From: JAWPMV01 sp038527215
GTDB taxonomy: Bacteria > Bacteroidota > Bacteroidia > J057
Direction: 5' to 3'
DNA length: 20,725 bases
NCBI GenBank assembly: GCA_038527215.1
Contig: JBCBGC010000146.1
Coordinates: 1 to 20,725 of the forward strand
The notes below the pieces were generated by a model. The model was not told the DNA's origin. It was given only the letters and a program-made list of their open reading frames with translations, and ran no database searches. A program made the translations under genes and the position numbers. Shown here in pieces: positions 7,901 to 14,502 of this stretch (positions are counted from its first letter, which is position 1; every line of letters starts with the position of its first letter).

Positions 7901-9229
7901 TTAACGAGCAGGACGGAGTTTTAGGATGAGTTCCTGAGGGAGAATTGGATGTTCCCGGGCGTAAGGCTCGAAGCCTGACTTGAACGCCCGGATCATCTGG
8001 AATTTGGCTTGCTTTTCTACTGGGATATCTAATTTAAAATGGCCGATTTGGTTGGTGGAATCAGCCATGCCTTGAACTTGTACCAACACCCCTTGGAGAG
8101 GGAGATTATCCGGGCCGTATACAATACCCTGAATTTGGCCAAGCCCCGAAATGTGCACCGCTAAGTCTATCACCTGACCTGCTTCCAAAGAATAGAGAGA
8201 ATCCGGAAAGCGGGCTGCATAAGGCTCGGGATATTCATGGGCATGACGGAAGTGAAGCCGCGCTTTTTCCTCTCCTGTAAAGAATTCCCTGGGGATTTCC
8301 TGGAAGTGGACCTCTCCCTTTCGGTTAGTGATTTCTACTCTGGTGGCTTGGCCGAGAATCAAACTTACTTCTCCTTCCCCTGCCAACACCCGATCGTCTT
8401 TCCCCCCAGGTCCATGCACCCTGACCGTAAGGGATTGACTCGTCCTGGATGAAAATCCCAGCATTTCCTGTAAGTTGATGCCCGTCAGGGCGGCTATTCC
8501 GCCCAACAAAAGAATCAGTCCCGCGGCAAATATGGCCACCCTGGAGATGCCTAAGCGAGGCTTGGCCGGTCGGCTTAGTTTCCAATCCAACATGGCCTCC
8601 TCCCTTACAAACAATCCCCAATCCTGCTTCCCCTCATCTGAGGAAGGCTTGAGCCTTCGATGTATATGAGAGGCGGAAGCCTGAGGATTGATCACCGCCC
8701 GGGCTGCTTCAAATGCCGTTTTTAGCGTTTTGCCCGCCACTAAATCCGTATAAAAGCTCTCTGAAAAGGCCTGAGCATCAGCATCGGAAACGGATCTTTC
8801 TGTAGCGATCACAGCAGGGATTCCCAGGGCCAACAGCTGCTCTACGTGTTCTGCCGTGGCACAAGCATTAAGAAATACCAGCTTTAATTGAGGTTCTTCC
8901 TTGAGAAAGGCCAGCAGGCTTTGCTGATGGAGGGCAATCTCGGACCCATCGCTGCCTTCTAATCGAAGCTGGGTACCGTCTGCATGTCCGGAAAAATGGA
9001 AGATGGAAATTCTGCCGCTGTGCTGACTGAGGTCTCTTTTTAACTCTACCGGATCGGAGGAGCCTGCGGAATGGTAGAGGCCCCAGGCTTTTTGCTGATA
9101 GGTACTAAGGATGCGATGCAAGGCGGTACGCTCAGGCTCAAGAGCCTTGAGAAATTGGCCTGCTTCCTGCCTGTCGTTGGCGAAGGTGAGGAAAATGACC
9201 GGTAGATTCGCTTTGCCGGATGGGTCCAT
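7901..9229 (-). CDS. CHAT-domain protein with membrane anchor and carboxypeptidase-regulatory-like tail
   Basis: A 442-residue three-part protein. Residues about 8-210 form a CHAT (caspase-HetF-associated) peptidase-like domain: catalytic His82 in FHFSGHAD and Cys123 in VFLNACAT are both present, with PAVIATERSVSDADAQAF as the conserved post-Cys segment. One membrane helix follows at about 229-249 (VAIFAAGLILLLGGIAAL). The C-terminal part has a beta-rich section (about 264-330, NRKGEVHFQEIP) and a carboxypeptidase-regulatory-like beta-sandwich (about 364-440, GIVYGPDNLPLQGVLVQVQG). The cleavage-competent dyad suggests a cytoplasmic protease with the sandwich on the other side of the membrane, but topology is inferred. 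CHAT proteins are often linked to defence or effector-associated-domain systems; no such partner is adjacent. The VOC gene lies 57 bp upstream on the same strand. Confidence 0.9.
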   Translation of the reverse strand: MDPSGKANLPVIFLTFANDRQEAGQFLKALEPERTALHRILSTYQQKAWGLYHSAGSSDPVELKRDLSQHSGRISIFHFSGHADGTQLRLEGSDGSEIALHQQSLLAFLKEEPQLKLVFLNACATAEHVEQLLALGIPAVIATERSVSDADAQAFSESFYTDLVAGKTLKTAFEAARAVINPQASASHIHRRLKPSSDEGKQDWGLFVREEAMLDWKLSRPAKPRLGISRVAIFAAGLILLLGGIAALTGINLQEMLGFSSRTSQSLTVRVHGPGGKDDRVLAGEGEVSLILGQATRVEITNRKGEVHFQEIPREFFTGEEKARLHFRHAHEYPEPYAARFPDSLYSLEAGQVIDLAVHISGLGQIQGIVYGPDNLPLQGVLVQVQGMADSTNQIGHFKLDIPVEKQAKFQMIRAFKSGFEPYAREHPILPQELILKLRPAR

Positions 9230-9286
9230 CTATTCCAATTTACTGGAATTTCGGAAAAAGGCTAGGCTTAGGAGGAAGGCTTTCTT

Positions 9287-9679
9287 TTAATGCGCCACCA
9301 ATTCCACCCGATTGCCTTCAGGATCCAGGATGATGCTTTCATAATATCCATCACCGGTTTGACGAGCCTCACCGGCCACGGTATAGCCATCGGCCCGAAA
9401 TTTTTCCGTCAACTCATCTACCTTTTTTCGATTACCTACTTCGATGGCAAAATGGGTAATCCCCAGAAATTCTGCGCCCGGTCCTTTTCTCAAATCCTCG
9501 ATTTCTGGTCGGTGCATCAATTCCAGGCGGCAGCCACTTTCGAAGCGGAGGAAATAAGAGGTGAAATGTTTGCGGGGGTTATGGTATTTCTCTCCTGATT
9601 GAGCCCCAAAATACGTCTCGTAAAAGGCGCGGCTTCGTTCTAGGTCAGCCACCCAGATTGCCATGTGTTCGATGTGCAT
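9287..9679 (-). CDS. VOC-family metalloenzyme (glyoxalase/dioxygenase-like)
   Basis: A 130-residue vicinal-oxygen-chelate protein made of two beta-alpha-beta-beta-beta modules. The four expected metal-ligand positions are visible: His5 (IEHMAIWV), Glu53 (CRLELMH), His76 (ITHFAIEV) and Glu126 (NRVELVAH), so it is probably an active metal enzyme. The ending DPEGNRVELV is typical of the lactoylglutathione lyase-like branch. Substrate cannot be told; glyoxalase, resistance protein or dioxygenase are all possible. It may be co-transcribed with the CHAT gene and diverges from the CAP gene across 79 bp. Confidence 0.92.
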   Translation of the reverse strand: MHIEHMAIWVADLERSRAFYETYFGAQSGEKYHNPRKHFTSYFLRFESGCRLELMHRPEIEDLRKGPGAEFLGITHFAIEVGNRKKVDELTEKFRADGYTVAGEARQTGDGYYESIILDPEGNRVELVAH

Positions 9680-9758
9680 AGGAAGGGAGAATGAAGATAA
9701 AAATGTATCCTTTAAGGTACGAGCTTTGAGGAGCTGCTACAACCAAAACCTTCTATTG

Positions 9759-10301
9759 ATGAAATTCTCATCCGCTAATTGGCTGGGTCTGCCGCTTGCC
9801 CTGTGGCTCCTGGCCGGTTTTACGCCCCGGCAGGAAGCAGGATTACCGAAGGCCGCGCAGGCTGAAAGCCTGTTTTCCCTAATCAATGATTATCGTCTTT
9901 CTCTGGCCCTTCCTGCCATCCCGTATTCTGCTTCCCTGACCAAGGTGGCCGCAGCCCACGTAAAGGAGTTAAGCCAGCGGGGATTCTCTGGGGAAAGCTT
10001 GCATAGCTGGGCCGATTGTCAATTTTCTCCTGAAAATCCGGCTTGTATGTGGGAGAAACCCCGGCAGCTGACCGGCTACCCTGGAGCAGGCTACGAAATT
10101 GCCCAGTACAATGGTTACGGAGCCAGTCCTGGAGACGCGCTTAAAGGGTGGATAGAAAGTGAAAGCCACCACGCCATGATGATCAACCAGGGCATGTGGG
10201 CAAAACACCCTTGGCAAGCCATAGGCGTCGCCATGGAGGGTAAATTCGCTTGTGTTTGGTTTGGGGAAGTGCCTGACAGGCAGGAGAATCCTGATCCCTG
10301 A
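9759..10301 (+). CDS. CAP (SCP-like) domain secreted protein
   Basis: A 180-residue exported protein with a CAP superfamily domain. I use the ATG at 9759, which opens a signal peptide (MKFSSANWLGLPLALWLLAG); the longer reading from 9663 adds 32 hydrophilic residues and runs into the divergent VOC gene. CAP features are the first helix LFSLINDYRLSL, the second with His67 (TKVAAAHVKEL), the LHSW loop (His82), YEIAQY in the place of the usual GENI motif (Glu113), the WIESESHHAMMIN helix (His138, Asn143) and the strand IGVAMEGKFACVWFGE. Cys87 and Cys96 may form a disulfide. Function in bacteria is poorly known; binding of lipids or proteins is family inference. Confidence 0.88.
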   Translation: MKFSSANWLGLPLALWLLAGFTPRQEAGLPKAAQAESLFSLINDYRLSLALPAIPYSASLTKVAAAHVKELSQRGFSGESLHSWADCQFSPENPACMWEKPRQLTGYPGAGYEIAQYNGYGASPGDALKGWIESESHHAMMINQGMWAKHPWQAIGVAMEGKFACVWFGEVPDRQENPDP

Positions 10302-10357
10302 GCCTCTGGGTAGGTAGCTTCCAGCGCCCGAAGGAAAAGTCTTAACAAATGTTATCG

Positions 10358-10386
10358 TTTGCCAGGCGTGGGCCTGCATAAGTTTG
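10358..10386 (+). promoter_or_regulatory. Bacteroidota-type promoter for the SDR gene
   Basis: TTTG at 10358-10361 is a -33 element and TAAGTTTG at 10379-10386 is an exact match to the TAnnTTTG -7 element of the Bacteroidota primary sigma factor, with 17 bases between. Transcription would start near 10392, giving a leader of about 20 bases before the ATG at 10415. Pattern match only. Confidence 0.45.
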
Positions 10387-10414
10387 CTTTCATCCAACTA
10401 ATAAAGCATTCGTT

Positions 10415-11227
10415 ATGCAGTTTTCTCAGAAAGAAAAAAACCGCTTAAAGGAGAAGTACGGAGAATGGGCGCTGGTTACCGGTGCTACTTCAGGCATTGG
10501 CCGGGAATTGGCGAGCCGTCTGGCTGAGGCAGGCCTCAAAGTGATCATTACCGGGCGTCGAACCAAGCTGCTGGAAGAACTGGCCAGTGATTTATTTGCG
10601 CAATATCAGGCTGAGGTGGTACCTGTTCCCGGGGATTTATCCGATGCGGCTTCGGTTCAGCAGCTAATCCAGGAGATAGATAGCCTCCCCATTGGTCTGG
10701 CGGTATTGAACGCAGGATTTGGAACTTCAGGGAAATTTATCCACGCAGAGATTGAGCAGGAGGTCAATATGTTGAACCTCAATTGCGGTGCTTTATTGCG
10801 CCTAAGCCATCATTTTGCCCGCCGTTTTGCTGATCAGAAGAAGGGAGGGATCATTCTGATGAGCTCCATGGTAGCATTTCAAGGCGTTCCCAATGCAGCG
10901 AACTATGCCGCTACCAAGGCTTATGTGCAAACCCTGGGAGAAGCCATTGCCCTGGAATTAAAAGGAGAAGGCGTGGATGTATTGTGTGCTGCTCCTGGTC
11001 CTGTGAAAAGTGGGTTTGCCGAGAGGGCGGATATGCGGATGTCCATGGCCCTGACGCCTGAACAAGTAGGGATACCGATTCTTAAAGCCCTGGGTCGAAA
11101 AACCAATGTACTGCCCGGCTTCCTCACCAAGTTCCTGGTCTATAATTTACGGATGACGCCGCGCTGGGGAAAAATTCGCATCATGGATAAAGTGATGAGC
11201 GGATTTACCCAACATCAACTGGGCTAA
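10415..11227 (+). CDS. SDR-family oxidoreductase
   Basis: A 270-residue classical short-chain dehydrogenase/reductase. The nucleotide-binding motif TGATSGIG is at 22-29, followed by GRR (48-50), whose arginines suggest NADPH preference. D-L at 74-75 contacts adenine, NAG at 99-101, catalytic Asn123, Ser150/Ser151 and the Tyr164-x3-Lys168 pair (YAATK) are all present. The PGPVKSGF segment (195-201) is the normal post-catalytic loop. The C-terminal tail KFLVYNLRMTPRWGKIRIMDKV resembles the long-chain or sterol-type SDR branch (DltE/YqjQ-like), so a lipid-like substrate is plausible. It has its own candidate promoter and stands alone; the DUF2975 gene starts 77 bp downstream behind an operator. 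Confidence 0.93.
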   Translation: MQFSQKEKNRLKEKYGEWALVTGATSGIGRELASRLAEAGLKVIITGRRTKLLEELASDLFAQYQAEVVPVPGDLSDAASVQQLIQEIDSLPIGLAVLNAGFGTSGKFIHAEIEQEVNMLNLNCGALLRLSHHFARRFADQKKGGIILMSSMVAFQGVPNAANYAATKAYVQTLGEAIALELKGEGVDVLCAAPGPVKSGFAERADMRMSMALTPEQVGIPILKALGRKTNVLPGFLTKFLVYNLRMTPRWGKIRIMDKVMSGFTQHQLG

Positions 11228-11257
11228 CAGGCAGCAAGGATAGGGTTGGGTGATTTA

Positions 11258-11300
11258 TTTTACTTTTTTCGTAAAATGTTTTACCTTTATCGTAAAACAT
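11258..11300 (+). promoter_or_regulatory. two tandem palindromic operators upstream of DUF2975/HTH genes
   Basis: TTTTAC, seven bases, GTAAAA occurs twice, at 11258-11276 and 11279-11297. The second lies within a perfect nine-base arm palindrome, ATGTTTTAC (11276-11284) and GTAAAACAT (11292-11300). The two sites are 21 bp apart, two helical turns, so dimers would sit on the same face of the DNA. The second ends four bases before the start codon. The small HTH protein of this operon is the obvious candidate to bind here and repress its own transcription. Confidence 0.75.
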
Positions 11301-11304
11301 TGGC

Positions 11305-11940
11305 ATGAAAATCAGGATTATTGACCTGGCTTATGGCTTGAGTTTAGTCGGATTTTTCCTGACGGCGCTGTTGGTCCTCTACCTCGGGGGCATGGCCGCA
11401 GGAGCAGGCATGGGCATGCTACCGGATAAGATGGTGCCCACCTTTGAATTACCCATCACCCTCTCCGGTTTAAAGGATTATTATCCGGTCGAGAATCTGG
11501 ACCCGGCTTTTGAAGCCCAGAAAATTGAAGTGAAGCGAGCCGAGTTGGAGGTGCTGCCCAGCAAAGGGCGGCAGGGCTTACAGGCCTTAATGTATCTGTA
11601 CGCTGCGCTGTATGTAGGCTGCTATGGAGCGATATTGTTTTTTCTGAGTCGTACCCTGCAGACCTTTCGGGAAGAGATGCCTTTTCCAGAACGCAACGTT
11701 TGGCGCTTGCGCTGGGTAGGAGGAATCGCCATCTTGTTGAGTGGACTTCCCTGGCTGATGCATACGCTGGTTTTTCGATTTCTGGGAGAAAAATTCGCCT
11801 TCAGCCAGGCCTACGCCACGCCTCCCTCTCTTGCTGATTGGGATGGTGGGGTATTATTTCTGGGCATTGTCATGCTGGCTTTGGCGGAGGCTTTTCGGCA
11901 AGGAACCTTGCTCCAGGATTTAGAAGAATTAACGGTCTAG
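11305..11940 (+). CDS. DUF2975 membrane protein
   Basis: A 211-residue inner-membrane protein with four helices at about 8-30, 93-115, 131-155 and 180-198. The long loop between helices one and two is soluble. The C-terminal end ALAEAFRQGTLLQDLEELTV is the signature of the DUF2975 family. Such genes almost always sit directly in front of a small Cro/C1 or YozG-like regulator, as here, with four bases between stop and start. The pair is often thought to sense a membrane or envelope condition, but its role is not established. The start ATG at 11305 sits just after the tandem operator. Confidence 0.9.
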   Translation: MKIRIIDLAYGLSLVGFFLTALLVLYLGGMAAGAGMGMLPDKMVPTFELPITLSGLKDYYPVENLDPAFEAQKIEVKRAELEVLPSKGRQGLQALMYLYAALYVGCYGAILFFLSRTLQTFREEMPFPERNVWRLRWVGGIAILLSGLPWLMHTLVFRFLGEKFAFSQAYATPPSLADWDGGVLFLGIVMLALAEAFRQGTLLQDLEELTV

Positions 11941-11944
11941 CGAA

Positions 11945-12169
11945 ATGGGCATATTGGTACACCTGGATCAACTCCTGCTCGATCGGCAGATGACCCTGAC
12001 GGAATTATCTCAACAGGTAGGTATTTCTCTCAAGAACCTTTCTCTGCTCAAGCAAGGAAAGGTGAGAGCCATGCGTTTTTCTACCCTGGCGGCCATTTGC
12101 GAAGTGCTCCAATGCCAACCGGGGGATTTGCTGAGTTATCAGCCGGAAAAAGCGGCTTACTCTTCCTGA
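11945..12169 (+). CDS. small Cro/C1-type HTH regulator, DUF2975 partner
   Basis: A 74-residue DNA-binding protein consisting almost wholly of one helix-turn-helix domain: LTELSQQVGISLKNLSLLKQGKVRAMRFSTLAAICEVL is the five-helix Cro/C1 core, and CQPGDLLSY closes it, as in YozG-like proteins. It begins four bases after the DUF2975 stop, so the two are co-translated. Its likely target is the double palindrome before the DUF2975 gene. The last 13 bp overlap the 3' end of the convergent deacylase gene, so read-through from either gene would make antisense RNA of the other. Confidence 0.92.
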   Translation: MGILVHLDQLLLDRQMTLTELSQQVGISLKNLSLLKQGKVRAMRFSTLAAICEVLQCQPGDLLSYQPEKAAYSS

Positions 12170-13755
12170 AGCGGCGTCTTCCCTGGTCCATAAAGCACCC
12201 GACCGCCTCTTTGGGGGGTCAGTTTCCCGTCCTTGACCATGTGCACCCCATTGACCCAGACCTGATAAATACCCGTAGGGTATTGATGAGGGTCCTGGAA
12301 GGTCGCTTCATCTATCACGGTTTTAGGGTCAAAAATGACCAGATCCGCATAGGCTCCTTTCCGGATGATGCCTCGGTTTTCCAGGCCCATGCGAAGGGCC
12401 GGGAGACGCGTCATTTTGTGAATGGCCGTGTGTAAAGGGATGATTTTTCTTTCCCGACTATAATAGCCCAGCACCCTTGGGAAGGTGCCATACCAGCGAG
12501 GGTGAGGATGTCCTTCTCCGGGTTGGGTCAATCGACCATCAGAAGCAATCATGGTCATGGGATGAGCCATGATCCGATCTACATCTTCGTCCGACATGGC
12601 AAAATAGATGCAGCTTGCCCCCCCCTTTAACTGGGCTTCTAACACCAAATCCGCTCCATTTTCGGGGGTGGGTTCGAGTCCTTTCTGGATGGCCCAGTCA
12701 TAAAGGGTTTTCCCTTCCAGGCTTTCGTCCCAGCGTACTCTGGCCAGCATGATGCGTTTGAGGTCGCCGCCCCCTCTGTCATTGAGAATATTAAATACGA
12801 TGCCCGCATGGATACTGTCTCTGGTGGCGCTGTCCTGGGTTCGGGAAACAAAAGCCTGCCGCCCGCCAGCTCTGGCCCAGGCCGGAATCAAGACCGAAAT
12901 TCCCGTGTAGCTGGCGATATAGGGATATTGATCGGCCATGATATCTAAGCCGATAGCCCTGGCCGAGTCAATCATGGCGAGGGTTCGCTTACTGGCTCCC
13001 CACATGGGCTGTCCGATAGCCTTATGGTGGGTAAGGACCACCGGGATGTCCGCCTTTTCAGCGATTTCAATCGCCTCCTGCACCCCTTCAATCAGGCCTA
13101 AGCCTTCTTCCCTCAGGTGAGAAGTATAAATCCCGCCATATTCTGCGGCCACCGCAGAAAGGGCAATCACCTCACCTACTTCTGAAAAAGCTCCGGGTAG
13201 GTATTTTAAGCCAGTAGATAAGCCGAAGGCGCCTGCCTCCATAGCGTTTGCTACATCTACTTTCATGGTGTCCAGTTCATCCGCCGTAGGCGCACGATTC
13301 TCATTCCCCAGGGTTTTTTCCCGAATAGAATTATGCCCTACCAGGAAGCCCACATTCATGCCCAGGGCTTCAGCTTCTAACTTGCTCAGATGTTCTTCCA
13401 TTCTCACGGGGCCGCCTCCGTCTGGTCCTCCCAGGGCGGTAGTAACTCCCTGACGCACGTGACTTTCTGCATCAGGGTATCGGAAAATAGGGTCAAGGTG
13501 GGCGTGCACATCGATAAAACCGGGAGAGAGGGCCAGGTTTTGGGCATCGAAGCGCTGCGGAGCTTCCGCTTTTTGTAAGTTGCCTATGGCGGCGATTTTG
13601 TCTCCAATGATGCCGACATCCTGGCGTTTGGCCAACTGATCTTCTCCAGAGTACACTTCGGCATTTAAGATAATAAGGTCAAACTTCTGCGGTTCGCAGG
13701 CATACATGAGCGGAAGCCATGTGAATAGAAAAAGACTTAGTCTGGATACGTTCAT
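12157..13755 (-). CDS. N-acyl-D-amino-acid deacylase family amidohydrolase, lipoprotein-like
   Basis: A 532-residue amidohydrolase of the D-aminoacylase group, which hydrolyses N-acyl-D-amino acids or related amides. I use the ATG at 13755, which opens a short hydrophobic signal ending LMYAC, so Cys20 may be lipidated; a start at 13785 would put ten extra residues before it. Metal-site residues visible: HAH (His84, His86), His213 (TSHLRE), His243 (LTHHKA) and Asp406 (ASDG). At the position of the bridging cysteine of D-aminoacylase there is Asp112 (GGPDG), a variant I recall as GQDG in part of the family. GHPHPRWYGTFPRVLG is the diagnostic C-terminal motif. Role in D-amino-acid or peptide recycling is family inference. 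Its 3' end overlaps the convergent HTH gene. Confidence 0.9.
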   Translation of the reverse strand: MNVSRLSLFLFTWLPLMYACEPQKFDLIILNAEVYSGEDQLAKRQDVGIIGDKIAAIGNLQKAEAPQRFDAQNLALSPGFIDVHAHLDPIFRYPDAESHVRQGVTTALGGPDGGGPVRMEEHLSKLEAEALGMNVGFLVGHNSIREKTLGNENRAPTADELDTMKVDVANAMEAGAFGLSTGLKYLPGAFSEVGEVIALSAVAAEYGGIYTSHLREEGLGLIEGVQEAIEIAEKADIPVVLTHHKAIGQPMWGASKRTLAMIDSARAIGLDIMADQYPYIASYTGISVLIPAWARAGGRQAFVSRTQDSATRDSIHAGIVFNILNDRGGGDLKRIMLARVRWDESLEGKTLYDWAIQKGLEPTPENGADLVLEAQLKGGASCIYFAMSDEDVDRIMAHPMTMIASDGRLTQPGEGHPHPRWYGTFPRVLGYYSRERKIIPLHTAIHKMTRLPALRMGLENRGIIRKGAYADLVIFDPKTVIDEATFQDPHQYPTGIYQVWVNGVHMVKDGKLTPQRGGRVLYGPGKTPLQEE

Positions 13756-14502
13756 CGCTAGGGGCTTTATCCTTAAAGTACACATTTATAGCTCAAGAGG
13801 GAAAACCAGGCCGCTGTAGCTCCTGTTTTATGCGGGTGCCGGAGGGCTGAGGAGAAATGCGTAGAGAATTCTTGCAGGGGAAAGAATGGATAGAAGTGAT
13901 AGATATTCTCCTTTTTGGAAGCATGGGAAAGGCGGACCCAAGCCTCATCTCTTCTGGACGATAAAAAAACCTGGTGACTTTGTGCATTTAGGGTGTCAAA
14001 AAGGCTATAAAATCGCCTGTTTTTTCTATGGAATTTCCAGAATCCAATGAATGGAAGTCAAAGATACTCATTTGAGTATCTGGGGAATGGGTGAGATATT
14101 TTTGACCTAATGCGCGTGAGAGGGGCAGTCCAGGTATACATATATGAAAAATTATATAGTTCTTTGAGAAAAAAATCATGGCAACACCAAAAGTGGAATG
14201 ATTAATGTTGCATATTTAAGTGAAAAGCGGATTTAATCCCGATTGCCAGACAACCTAAATACCCATGAACAACCTGCGGAATAAAACAGGTTGCTATCCT
14301 TATTTTGGCTGGTATGAACGGGTGCAAGTTACGCTGTAAAAGAGACCATTCAGGAGAAAGTTGCCATGACCTGGTGGTTTAATTCGAATCTTTGCAAAGT
14401 TCATTGATACAATAACACTTTAAACACTTAAAACAACATTTAAACCTACCTCATTCCGGAAATAACCTGTCGATCACGCGTAGATTAAACTTTACAGAAA
14501 GT
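13756..14502. other. 747-bp gene-free stretch
   Basis: No credible gene: two short minus-strand frames (13793-13987 and 13988-14179) have no family resemblance, no signal and unnatural composition. From about 14100 it becomes AT-rich. It holds an inverted repeat CAACCTG (14270-14276) / CAGGTTG (14287-14293) with a ten-base loop. It must contain the promoter of the giant repeat gene and that of the deacylase. Confidence 0.7.
14361..14394 (+). promoter_or_regulatory. weak candidate promoter for the repeat-protein gene
   Basis: TTG at 14361-14363 and AATCTTTG at 14387-14394 resemble the Bacteroidota TTG/TAnnTTTG promoter with one mismatch in the -7 box and a long 23-base spacing. It would give a leader of roughly 100 bases. 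Weak, pattern only. Confidence 0.2.

Noticed and set aside
7901..9679. VOC plus CHAT as a known antiphage defence cassette
   Set aside because: No nuclease, TIR, NTPase, effector-associated domain or reverse transcriptase gene is near, so nothing beyond the CHAT fold supports it.
9663..9758. Longer start for the CAP protein
   Set aside because: It would place 32 hydrophilic residues in front of a good signal peptide and overlap the VOC gene start.
13793..14179. Two short minus-strand frames between the deacylase and the repeat gene
   Set aside because: No recognisable motif, signal or coupling, and composition differs from the real genes.
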